Origin: DASSUW01 sp035717845
GTDB taxonomy: Bacteria > Actinomycetota > Thermoleophilia > Solirubrobacterales > Solirubrobacteraceae
NCBI GenBank assembly: GCA_035717845.1
Contig: DASTIC010000236.1
Span: forward strand, 1-12,271
Direction: 5' to 3'
Length of the DNA stretch: 12,271 nucleotides
Position 1 is the stretch's first letter. Each line of letters opens with the position of its first letter. Under the pieces are notes generated by a model that was not told the DNA's origin, did not search any database, and worked only from the letters and a program-made list of their open reading frames with translations. The position numbers and the translations under genes are program-made. Below are positions 1 through 6,771 of this stretch, piece by piece.

Positions 1-656
1 CGCACGGCGTACTCGTCCTGGTCGCCCCAGAGGATCAGCGTCGGGGCCTCGATCGTGCCGGTCTCGGTGGGGACCGCGGCGTCCATCGTCTCCTCGAGCC
101 AGGACTTCCAGACCCGCGCCGGAAGCTTGCGGCTCTCCGCGACGACCCGCCCGAGGAACGCAGGGGGCACCGTCTCGGCGATCGTGCTCTCCTGGAACTC
201 GCGCACGAACCCGGGGTCCACGGGGTCCGTGAGCTCCTCGATCGCGACCCAGAGGTCCGACATCTCGTCGGTGCGGAACGAGTGGAACGCCCCGATCAGC
301 ACCAGCCCGAGCGTGCGCTCGGGGTGGTCGAGCGCGAAGCGCTGGGCGCTGTAGCTGCCGCCCGAGTGGCCGACGATGACGGCGGCGTCGAGCGCCATGG
401 CGTCCAGGAACGCGCGCACGTCCTCCGCGTGGTCCTCGGGGCCGTATCCGGTGAGCGGGCGATCGGCGTCGCCGTGCCCGCGCTGGGTGAGAGCGTATGC
501 GTGCACCGACGCGGGCAGCCGCGCCAGCAGCAGCTCGTAGCTGTACGACGAGTCGCTGTAGCCGTGCAGCAGCACGAGGGGCACGCCGTCAGGGTCGCCT
601 TGCTCGAAGTACTCGAGCCGGAGCCGGCCGTCGAGAGCGATGGTCTTCATGAGCAT
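1..656 (-). CDS. alpha/beta hydrolase, C-terminus beyond the window
   Basis: Reading the minus strand from 656 gives an open frame of 218 codons that leaves the window without a stop, so the gene is partial. It has the alpha/beta-hydrolase signatures in order: oxyanion-hole HGYSDSS (residues 31-37), QRGHGDADRP (59-67), the nucleophile elbow VGHSGGS with Ser98, and the acid-residue strand LILWGDQDEY near 208-216, with Asp214 the likely acid. The catalytic His would lie beyond position 1. Family members include haloperoxidases, epoxide hydrolases and esterases; the substrate cannot be told. ATG 656 is preferred over ATG 650 because AGGAG (663-667) lies 6 bases upstream of it. No signal peptide is seen, so it is probably cytoplasmic. 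It follows the SARP regulator by 62 bp on the same strand and may be its target or part of one operon with it and the exporter. Confidence 0.9.
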   Translation of the reverse strand, partial: MLMKTIALDGRLRLEYFEQGDPDGVPLVLLHGYSDSSYSYELLLARLPASVHAYALTQRGHGDADRPLTGYGPEDHAEDVRAFLDAMALDAAVIVGHSGGSYSAQRFALDHPERTLGLVLIGAFHSFRTDEMSDLWVAIEELTDPVDPGFVREFQESTIAETVPPAFLGRVVAESRKLPARVWKSWLEETMDAAVPTETGTIEAPTLILWGDQDEYAV

Positions 657-673
657 GAGGAACTCCTGGGGGA

Positions 674-712
674 GGTAACGGAACGCCGGAAGGGTCCCGG
701 CCGGCCGTTACC
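674..712 (-). promoter_or_regulatory. compound stem-loop between regulator and hydrolase genes
   Basis: GGTAACGG (674-681) and CCGTTACC (705-712) form a perfect 8-bp inverted repeat. Inside it, on the minus strand, GCCGG (701-697) pairs with CCGGC (689-685) around a 7-base loop. It sits just after the regulator stop codon and just before the hydrolase ribosome binding site. No T-run follows, so it is a weak terminator at best. It could also be an mRNA processing or attenuation structure, or a protein-binding dyad. Confidence 0.5.
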
Positions 713-718
713 GCCCCG

Positions 719-3553
719 CTACTCCGCTGCTACCGCTGCCTCGAGCTCCCGTACGACCGTGAGCGCCGCTCCCATCCCTCCGGGCGCTCCGCTCGCCTGC
801 GCGTGTTCGAGCGCCGCGCGCGCGTGGCCGAGGGCCGCCTGGCGGTCGGCGGCCGCCTGTGCGAGCCGCAGCTCGGAGGCCATCAGGTACATGGCGGCCG
901 GGAGCGACGGCCCTCGCTCTGCCGTGATGTCGGCCGCCAGGGTGAGCGCCTCCTGATAGCGCTCGCGAGCAAGGCCCGCATCGCCGGCGAACAGCGTCAC
1001 GTCTCCGGACGCGGCGGGCGCGTGCCAGCGCCCGATGACCACGGGATCGCGACGGGCGGCGACGACCGCGGCGGCGACGTACTCCGCGGCGTCCTCGGCA
1101 CGCCCGGCCCGCGCGGCGGCGAGGGCGCACTCGTGCATGAGATGCGTGTTGCGCTCCCCCAGCGGCCGGTCGGGGGCGCACGCGAGGGCCCGCTCGCACA
1201 CGGCGGCGGCCTCGCGCTCGCGTCCGGCGAGCGCCTGCGCCTCGGCCAGGTCCGCCGTCGCGGCGTCGAGGCTGCACACGTCGTCGCACCTCACGAAGTG
1301 ATCGCACGCCTCGTGCAGCCAGGCCACGCCGCCGTCGAGGTCGCCGCGCGCGAGCGCGACGCCTCCGCACACGTAGGCGGCGGTCGCCGCGGCGAACCAC
1401 GCCTCACGTGCGCGCAGCTCCTCGGTCACGCCCTCGAGCGCCGCCTCGGCGGCGTCGAGATGGCCGTCGAAGAGCTCGACCTGGCCCTCGAAGATGCGCA
1501 CGGCCAGCTCGCCGCGCTCGTCCACCACCGCGCGCGCCTGCTCGAGCGCGGCGCGGGCGTCGTCGACGCGCAGCTCCGCGAGCAGCATCGCGGCGTGCCA
1601 GCTCAACAGGCCCAGCCGCGCCGCCGGGCTGCCGCCGCCGAGCGCGAGCGCCCGCTCGCCGCACTCGACGGCGAGCGCGACGGTTCCCAGGCGGTGGTGC
1701 AGCGCCTCGAGACCGGCCGCCAGCTCCAGCGCGGCATCGACGTCCCGGCGGCGGAGCGCATCCTCGAATGCCGCCTCGAAGTCGGCTCGGCGTGGGATCA
1801 GGGGCTCGCCGGCCGCCTCGGCTCCCTCGGTCCATACGAGGTCGGCGGCCACCGCCGCCAAGCGGGCCATGTGGGCGGCATGCCGGCGAGCGGTCGCCTC
1901 CGCGGTCGCCTCGTCGAGCCGGCCGCGGGCGTCGACCCGCAGCGCCTCGAGCAGGCGGTAGCGCCGCGGCTCGCCCTCCACGTGGACCATCGAGTGGTCG
2001 ATGAGCCCCACGAGCAGCTCGAGCACGTCCTCCCGGCCGAGGCCGTCGCCCGCCGCCACCTGCTCGGCGTCCTCGAGCTCGAAGCTCGTCGCGAACGCCG
2101 ACAGCCGCCGGTAGAGCTCCTGCTCGGCCGGCGACAGCAAGGCGTGGCTGGCCTCGATCGACGCGTCGAGCGTGCCGCGGCCGAGGACGTCCAGGCCCTC
2201 GTCGAGACGCTCGGCGATCGCGGTGGCCGACAGCGCGCGCAGGCGGGCGGCCGCGAGCTCGACGGCGAGCGGCAGCCCGTCGAGGCGGCGGCAGACGGCC
2301 GCCACCTCGTCCGCCTCGAGGCGGACGCCCGGCCGCGCGGCCCCGGCGCGCTCCTCGAACAGCCGGTGGGCGGAGGTTTCGTCCAGCGGCGGCACCGGCA
2401 CCACGGCCTCGCCGGGAATCCCGAGGGGGCGGCGGCTCGTGACCAGCACCGTGACGCGGGGTCCCGCGGACGCGAGGTCGCGCGCGACGGCCCCGAGGGC
2501 GGGGACGAGGTGCTCGCCGCCGTCGAGCACGATCAGCGCGTCGGCGTCTCGCAGGCGCTGACGCACGACGGCCAGCGCATCCCGGTCGTGCTCGCCGACG
2601 CGCCGGAGGCCGAGGGCGGTCGCGGCCGCGAGCACCACCTCGTCGCGGTTTCGGAGCGGCGCGAGCTCGACGAGCCACGCGCCTCCTGACCCCGGGCGGG
2701 TGCGGGCGGCCTCGGCGGCGAGCGTCGTCTTGCCGACGCCGCCGGGCCCGACGAGCGTGACGATCCGGTGCTCCGAGAGGGTGCTGTGCACGAGCGCGAG
2801 GTCGCCGTCGCGGCCCACGACGCTCGTCAGCCGCGCTCCGACGTTGGTCGGGGCGGCGAGGTCGTGCCGGAGCACGAGCGCCTCGAGCTCCCGCACCGCC
2901 GGGCCGGGCTGGAGGCCGATCTCGTCCAGCGACCGCGACAGCCGCCGGTAGGCCGCGAGCGCCTCGGGGTGGCGCCCGGCCCGGTAGAGCGCGAGCATCA
3001 GCTCGCGCACCGGCTCCTCGCGCAGCGGGTCCTCCGTCGCGAGCGCCTCGAGCTCCGCCACCGCCTCGTCGAGGCGACCGGCTTCCGCGAGCGCGGCCGC
3101 CCGCCGCTGCCGGAGCGCGTCGCGGACGGCGTGGAGCCGCCGCGCCTCGGCCTTCGCGGTCTCGACGCCGTCGAGGTCGGCGAACGGCTCGCCGCGCCAG
3201 AGCGCGAGCGCCTCGGCGTGCGCGCCCTCCTGGGCGAGGCGGCAGAAGCGCTCCGCGTCGACGGCGTCGGGCGCGACGGCGAGCCGGTACCCGGCGGGCT
3301 CGCGCACGAGCACCCTTGCCGGCGATCCCGGCTCGCGCTCCGGCTCCAGGAACGCCCGCAGGCGCGCCAGCCGCACTCGTAGCGACCCGGCCGCGCCGGC
3401 GCGGCGCTCGTGCGGCCATGCCGCCTCGATCAGCTCCTCGGCGGGCACCGGCGCCCCCGGGGCGACGAGCAGACGCGCCAGCAGCGTCCGCTCGATCGCG
3501 CCTGGAGGCGACTTTCCATCCACGAGCACCGGTCCGAGCACGCCGAACTCCAC
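719..3553 (-). CDS. SARP/AfsR-family regulator: wHTH-BTAD-NB-ARC-helical repeats
   Basis: The 944-residue protein begins MEFGVLGPVLVDG, the usual start of SARP winged-helix domains (about 1-93). A bacterial transcriptional activation domain follows (about 98-240; VDAERFCRL, LREEPVRELMLALYRAGRHPEALAAY split over two helices). Next is an NB-ARC ATPase: Walker A GPGGVGKTT (269-277), Walker B LIVLDGGEHL (340-349, where many relatives have DNCEH), TSRRPLG, and GLPLA (426-430). The C-terminal half is Ala/Leu/Arg-rich helical hairpins of TPR-like character. Such proteins activate transcription by binding heptameric direct repeats and are thought to be gated by nucleotide and a ligand or partner sensed by the C-terminal half. 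GTG 3553 is preferred over upstream TTG 3589 because of its homology and a TACCGT box 6 bases upstream. The TTG has no ribosome site and lies inside a palindrome. The gene is 46 bp downstream of the exporter gene. The inducing signal is unknown. Confidence 0.88.
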   Translation of the reverse strand: MEFGVLGPVLVDGKSPPGAIERTLLARLLVAPGAPVPAEELIEAAWPHERRAGAAGSLRVRLARLRAFLEPEREPGSPARVLVREPAGYRLAVAPDAVDAERFCRLAQEGAHAEALALWRGEPFADLDGVETAKAEARRLHAVRDALRQRRAAALAEAGRLDEAVAELEALATEDPLREEPVRELMLALYRAGRHPEALAAYRRLSRSLDEIGLQPGPAVRELEALVLRHDLAAPTNVGARLTSVVGRDGDLALVHSTLSEHRIVTLVGPGGVGKTTLAAEAARTRPGSGGAWLVELAPLRNRDEVVLAAATALGLRRVGEHDRDALAVVRQRLRDADALIVLDGGEHLVPALGAVARDLASAGPRVTVLVTSRRPLGIPGEAVVPVPPLDETSAHRLFEERAGAARPGVRLEADEVAAVCRRLDGLPLAVELAAARLRALSATAIAERLDEGLDVLGRGTLDASIEASHALLSPAEQELYRRLSAFATSFELEDAEQVAAGDGLGREDVLELLVGLIDHSMVHVEGEPRRYRLLEALRVDARGRLDEATAEATARRHAAHMARLAAVAADLVWTEGAEAAGEPLIPRRADFEAAFEDALRRRDVDAALELAAGLEALHHRLGTVALAVECGERALALGGGSPAARLGLLSWHAAMLLAELRVDDARAALEQARAVVDERGELAVRIFEGQVELFDGHLDAAEAALEGVTEELRAREAWFAAATAAYVCGGVALARGDLDGGVAWLHEACDHFVRCDDVCSLDAATADLAEAQALAGREREAAAVCERALACAPDRPLGERNTHLMHECALAAARAGRAEDAAEYVAAAVVAARRDPVVIGRWHAPAASGDVTLFAGDAGLARERYQEALTLAADITAERGPSLPAAMYLMASELRLAQAAADRQAALGHARAALEHAQASGAPGGMGAALTVVRELEAAVAAE

Positions 3554-3558
3554 GGCGC

Positions 3559-3587
3559 GACGGTAACTCCGCCGAGGCGGAGCCGTC
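3559..3587 (-). promoter_or_regulatory. palindrome plus -10 box before the SARP regulator
   Basis: CTCCGCC (3567-3573) and GGCGGAG (3576-3582) are perfect inverted arms. They are enclosed by GACGG (3559-3563) and CCGTC (3583-3587), with a TAA bulge (3564-3566) between inner and outer stems. On the minus strand TACCGT (3565-3560) fits a TANNNT -10 box lying 6 bases before GTG 3553, which implies a leaderless transcript. The dyad could be a regulator operator overlapping the promoter, or a terminator of the exporter gene, whose stop codon ends at 3600. No T-run supports termination. Confidence 0.45.
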
Positions 3588-3599
3588 AAAGCCGACGGG

Positions 3600-5060
3600 C
3601 TAGGCGGGCACGGGCTCGGGGGCGGCGTGGGGCACCGACATCGCGCCGGAGCGCAGCAGGGCGCCGCAGATCACGGCGCCGGCGGCGAAGATCGCCGCCG
3701 CCCACCAGAACGCGGTCACGTAGCCCTCGACGGCCGCCTGCCGGACGAGCTCGGGACCGGTCCCGCCCGCGGCCAGGTAGTCGGTCGTGGCCGACACCGC
3801 CAGGGTGCTCAGCAGCGCCGTCCCGATCGAGCCGCCGACCTGCTGCGACGTGTTGACCATCGCCGAGGCGACGCCGCTGTCGTGCCGCGGCACGCCGAGC
3901 GTGGCGGTCGCGAACGACGGCGCCACGATCAGGCCGAAGCCAAGGCCGACCAGGATCAGCGACGGGAGCACGTGCGAGGCGTACGCGGTGTCGACCCCGA
4001 TCCGGGTGAGGAGCACCATCCCGAGCGCGGCCAGCGCCATGCCGGTCGGCACCAGCGGCCGCGGGCCCGTGCGGGCCAGCACGCGCGTGTTCACGATCGT
4101 GGCCGTCAGCACGATCGAGACGTTCATCGGCAGGAACGCAAGCCCGGTCTCGAGCGGCGACATCCCCTTCGTGCTCTGGAGATAGAACGTCAGGAACAGG
4201 AACACGCCGAAGATGCCGGCGCCGGCGACCGCGATCGCCAGGAACGCACCACCGCGGTTGCGGTCGGCGACCACGCGCGGCGGGAGCAGGGGGTGCGCGA
4301 CGCGGCGCTGGAGCGCGACGAAGCCGGCCAGCAGCACCGCGCTGGCGGCCAGGAACGCGAGCGTCACCGGATTGCCCCAGCCGTCGGACTCCGCGCGGGC
4401 GAGCCCGAAGACGAGCGCGAAGAGGCCGGATGACGCCACGAGCGTCCCCGGTACGTCCAGCCGCGGGCGGTCGGGGGCCGGGACCTGATGCAGCAGGCGC
4501 CCGGCGGCGATCGCGGCGGGGACCGCGAACAGGATCGAGACGTACAGGCACCAGCGCCAGTCGAGCACCTCGGTCAGCGCGCCGCCGAGCAGCAGGCCGA
4601 ACGCGCCGCCCGCGCCGGCGATCGCGCCGTAGATGCCGAACGCCTTGCCGCGCTCAGCCGGGTCGGTGAACGTGGTGGCGAGCAGCGACAGCGCGGCGGG
4701 GGCGAGCATCGCGCCGAACGCGCCCTGGAGCGCGCGGGCCGCGACGAGCAGCCCGAAGCTCTGGGCGACGCCGCCGAGGGCCGACGCGCCGGCGAAGCCG
4801 AGCAGCCCGGCGATGAACGTCCATTTGCGGCCGAAGAGGTCGGCGATCCGGCCGCCGAGCAGCAGCAGGCTGCCGAACGCCAGGGCGTACGCCGTGATGA
4901 CCCACTGGCGGGCGTCGTCGGAGAAGCCGAGATCCTGCTGCGCCGAGGGGAGCGCGATGTTCACGATCGTCACGTCGAGGACGACCAGCAGCTGGGCGAT
5001 CCCGATGACGCCGAGGATCATCCAGCGGCGGTCGTGATGGGGGTCTGCGGATTGGGGCAT
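3600..5060 (-). CDS. DHA2-type MFS multidrug exporter (14-TM)
   Basis: The 486-residue, strongly hydrophobic protein has the hallmarks of the EmrB/QacA (DHA2) drug:proton antiporters. LDVTIVNIALP (28-38) in TM1 is motif D1. GGRIADLFGRK (69-79) is motif A in loop 2-3. GAIAGAGGAFGLLLGGAL (145-162) is the antiporter motif C in TM5. The length and even spread of hydrophobic segments fit 14 transmembrane helices. It should expel a lipophilic or cationic compound across the plasma membrane using the proton gradient. The ATG at 5060 has a weak GAAGG (5073-5069) 8 bases upstream. It is divergent from a TetR gene with a long dyad between them, so TetR repression is the likely control. The SARP regulator follows 46 bp downstream. 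The substrate cannot be named. Confidence 0.93.
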   Translation of the reverse strand: MPQSADPHHDRRWMILGVIGIAQLLVVLDVTIVNIALPSAQQDLGFSDDARQWVITAYALAFGSLLLLGGRIADLFGRKWTFIAGLLGFAGASALGGVAQSFGLLVAARALQGAFGAMLAPAALSLLATTFTDPAERGKAFGIYGAIAGAGGAFGLLLGGALTEVLDWRWCLYVSILFAVPAAIAAGRLLHQVPAPDRPRLDVPGTLVASSGLFALVFGLARAESDGWGNPVTLAFLAASAVLLAGFVALQRRVAHPLLPPRVVADRNRGGAFLAIAVAGAGIFGVFLFLTFYLQSTKGMSPLETGLAFLPMNVSIVLTATIVNTRVLARTGPRPLVPTGMALAALGMVLLTRIGVDTAYASHVLPSLILVGLGFGLIVAPSFATATLGVPRHDSGVASAMVNTSQQVGGSIGTALLSTLAVSATTDYLAAGGTGPELVRQAAVEGYVTAFWWAAAIFAAGAVICGALLRSGAMSVPHAAPEPVPA

Positions 5061-5079
5061 GGGGAGGACCTTCGCGTAT

Positions 5080-5130
5080 CCGGAGAGCAGTTCTCCGGTT
5101 ACCGTACCACAACCGGAGACTGCTCCTCCA
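5080..5130. promoter_or_regulatory. large inverted-repeat operator between TetR and MFS genes
   Basis: GAGCAGTTCTCCGGTT (5085-5100) is mirrored by AACCGGAGACTGCTC (5111-5125), differing by a single inserted T, around a 10-base spacer. Within the left arm lies a separate perfect dyad, CCGGAGA (5080-5086) and TCTCCGG (5092-5098). Two TetR dimers could therefore bind. The site fills most of the intergenic region and would cover the promoters on both sides, as in classic divergent autorepressed tetR pairs. No convincing -35/-10 pair for the exporter could be fixed within it. Confidence 0.75.
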
Positions 5131-5135
5131 CTCTC

Positions 5136-5141
5136 TAGACT
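5136..5141 (+). promoter_or_regulatory. leaderless -10 box of the TetR gene
   Basis: TAGACT matches TANNNT and ends 8 bases before ATG 5150, with no Shine-Dalgarno in between. Transcription would begin at or next to the start codon. The same hexamer at the same distance precedes the GMC oxidoreductase gene. No clear -35 is visible. Confidence 0.5.
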
Positions 5142-5149
5142 CAGGCTCG

Positions 5150-5797
5150 ATGACCGACCCGGCGATCGTGCCGCTGCGAGCGGACGCGGAGCGCAACCGG
5201 CAGCGCCTGTTGGCCGCCGCCAAGGATCTGTTCGCGACCCGCGGGCTCGACGTGACGCTCGACGACATCGCCCGCCACGCGGGCGTGGGCACCGGGACCG
5301 CCTATCGCCGCTTCCCCAACAAGGACGTGCTGATCGAGGCGCTGATGGTCGATCGCATCAACGAGCTCGGGGCGATCGCGCAGGAGTGCCTGCAGGAGCC
5401 CGACCCCTGGCGCGGGATCGTCGGCTACTTCGAGCGGGCGCTCGCGCTCCAGGCGGCCGATCGGGGCCTCAAGGAGGTCCTCTTCTCGGCCGGGCGCGGC
5501 CGTGAGCGGGTGGCCCACGCCCGCCGCGCGCTCGCACCCGCGGTGACCAAGCTCGTCCGGCGAGCCGTCGAGGCCGGGGCGGTGCGCAGCGACCTCTCGA
5601 CCAGCGACGTGCCGCTGATCAACTTCATGCTGAACACGATCGTCGACTTCGGCCGTGACGTGGAGCCCGAGCTCTACCGCCGCTACCTGGCGATCGTGCT
5701 CGACGGGCTGAGGCCGCGCGACGACCTCGCGCCGCTCCCGGTCGATGCGCTGGGCGTGCGCGAGTTCCAGGACGGCATGGCCCGCTGGAAGCGCTGA
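5150..5797 (+). CDS. TetR/AcrR-family transcriptional repressor
   Basis: This 215-residue protein has an N-terminal helix-turn-helix of TetR type. RNRQRLLAAAKDLFATRG (about 15-32) is helix 1, VTLDDIARHAGVGTGTAYRRF (35-55, in two helices) holds the recognition helix, and NKDVLIEAL (57-65) starts helix 4. The remaining helical part (about 70-205) is the ligand-binding and dimer domain and is not recognisable to a subtype. It is transcribed away from the exporter gene across an 89-bp gap filled by a long dyad, so it most likely represses the exporter and itself until a ligand, probably an exporter substrate, binds. The ATG is fixed by the TAGACT box 8 bases upstream. Length is normal for the family. 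Confidence 0.93.
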   Translation: MTDPAIVPLRADAERNRQRLLAAAKDLFATRGLDVTLDDIARHAGVGTGTAYRRFPNKDVLIEALMVDRINELGAIAQECLQEPDPWRGIVGYFERALALQAADRGLKEVLFSAGRGRERVAHARRALAPAVTKLVRRAVEAGAVRSDLSTSDVPLINFMLNTIVDFGRDVEPELYRRYLAIVLDGLRPRDDLAPLPVDALGVREFQDGMARWKR

Positions 5798-5800
5798 GGA

Positions 5801-5859
5801 CCGGCAAGGGCGGCTCGCCGCCGCGGGCCTGCGCGGCGAGCCGTACGCGAGCTTGCCGG
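5801..5859 (+). promoter_or_regulatory. nested stem-loop between TetR and amidotransferase genes
   Basis: The outer arms CCGGCAAG (5801-5808) and CTTGCCGG (5852-5859) pair perfectly over 8 bp. The inner arms CGGCTCGCCGC (5811-5821) and GCGGCGAGCCG (5833-5843) pair perfectly over 11 bp. The structure starts 3 bases after the TetR stop codon. Its 3' arm runs into GGGAG (5858-5862), the ribosome site of the next gene. It may be a T-run-less terminator of tetR, or a leader that masks the ribosome site. Confidence 0.6.
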
Positions 5860-5867
5860 GAGCCACG

Positions 5868-6722
5868 ATGGCGCCACGGCCGTCCAGGCCTGATCCTCAT
5901 CGCACCATTCGCCGCTCCCGCCCCTCCATCGCCGCCGCACCGCCCCTCATCGGCATCGTCACGCACGAGCTGCGCGCCGACGACGAGCCGGCCTGGGCGC
6001 TCGCCGCCGGGCGCCGCGAGCGCGACCTCGCCCCGCACCGCCTCGCGCTGCGGCTGACCTACAGCCAGGCGATCCAGGAGGCCGGCGGGCTGGCGGTCGT
6101 GGTCCCCGCCCACGGGTTCGTGGACGACACCGCCGCGCTGCTCGACCGGCTCGACGGCCTCGTGTTCAGCGGCGGCCCGGACGTCGACCCCGCGGCGTAC
6201 GGGCACGAGCGCCACCCGCAGCTCGGCCCCGACGTGGACCGCGCCGGCGACGAGTACGAGCTCGCGATGCACGCCGGCGCCGCGGAGCGCGACCTTCCCG
6301 TGCTCGCCATCTGCCGCGGGATGCAGACGCTCAACGTGGCGCGCCGCGGCCCGCTGCACCAGCACCTGCCCGACGTCACCGACCTCGAGCACAGCCAGCG
6401 CGAGCGGCCGTTCGCGCCGACGCACGCCGTGTCCGTGGCCCTCGGCTCGCTGCTGCACCGGCTCACAGGCGCCACCGCGCTCGGCGTCAACTCCTACCAC
6501 CACCAGGCCATCGACCGGCTCGGCGCCGGCCTGACGGTGTGCGCCGCCGCCTCCGACGCGACGGTCGAAGCCGTGTGGGACCCGGCCGCCCGGTTCTGCC
6601 TCGGCGTCCAGTGGCATCCCGAGGTGCTGACGCACCGGGACGACCACGCCCCGCTGTTCGAGAGCCTCGTCGCCGCTGCCCGCGGCGCGGCGGCCGCGCC
6701 CGAGCTCGCGCTCGTCGCCTGA
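5868..6722 (+). CDS. gamma-glutamyl-GABA hydrolase-like class I amidotransferase (peptidase C26, PuuD-like)
   Basis: The 284-residue protein matches the PuuD family throughout. LIGIVTHEL (27-35) is the first strand and LDGLVFSGGPDVDPAAYG (95-112) the oxyanion-loop region. LPVLAICRGMQTLNV (143-157) carries nucleophile Cys149, LHQHLPD (163-169) follows, and GVQWHPE (246-252) carries His250 and Glu252, completing the Cys-His-Glu triad. Family members hydrolyse gamma-glutamyl amides, for example gamma-glutamyl-GABA to glutamate and GABA in putrescine breakdown. The frame is open to an ATG at 5745 inside tetR, but ATG 5868 is preferred because GGGAG lies 5 bases upstream and family homology starts soon after. 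Its first 25 residues are Arg/Pro-rich and unlike the family core. The GMC oxidoreductase starts 49 bp downstream, pointing to a shared pathway. The true substrate is not certain. Confidence 0.88.
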   Translation: MAPRPSRPDPHRTIRRSRPSIAAAPPLIGIVTHELRADDEPAWALAAGRRERDLAPHRLALRLTYSQAIQEAGGLAVVVPAHGFVDDTAALLDRLDGLVFSGGPDVDPAAYGHERHPQLGPDVDRAGDEYELAMHAGAAERDLPVLAICRGMQTLNVARRGPLHQHLPDVTDLEHSQRERPFAPTHAVSVALGSLLHRLTGATALGVNSYHHQAIDRLGAGLTVCAAASDATVEAVWDPAARFCLGVQWHPEVLTHRDDHAPLFESLVAAARGAAAAPELALVA

Positions 6723-6724
6723 GC

Positions 6725-6763
6725 CGGCAAACCTGACGCCCCCGTCAACTTCGCCGGTAGACT
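6725..6763 (+). promoter_or_regulatory. putative leaderless promoter of the GMC oxidoreductase gene
   Basis: TAGACT (6758-6763) lies 8 bases before ATG 6772, and no ribosome site is seen. A weak -35, CTGACG (6733-6738), is 19 bases upstream of it. CGTCAAC (6743-6749) sits exactly 8 bp before the -10 box, and a related CGGCAAA is at 6725-6731. The heptamer resembles the 11-bp-period repeats at 9780-9819. Confidence 0.45.
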
Positions 6764-6771
6764 GCCGCGGG

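Noticed and set aside
803..2689. Long plus-strand ORF (628 codons) opposite the SARP gene
   Set aside because: It is Arg/Gly/His-rich without any family motif and lies antisense to a gene with clear wHTH, BTAD and NB-ARC motifs. It is a high-GC shadow.
1404..3419. Minus-strand ORF of 671 codons inside the SARP gene in another frame
   Set aside because: It is extremely Arg/Ala-rich, the typical frameshifted product of GC-rich coding DNA.
5745..5867. N-terminal extension of the amidotransferase to ATG 5745
   Set aside because: It would overlap tetR by 53 bp and read through the nested stem-loop. ATG 5868 has a good ribosome site and fits family length.
5625..6647. Minus-strand ORF opposite the TetR end and the amidotransferase
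   Set aside because: The plus strand carries the Cys149/His250/Glu252 triad and conserved motifs, while this frame has none.
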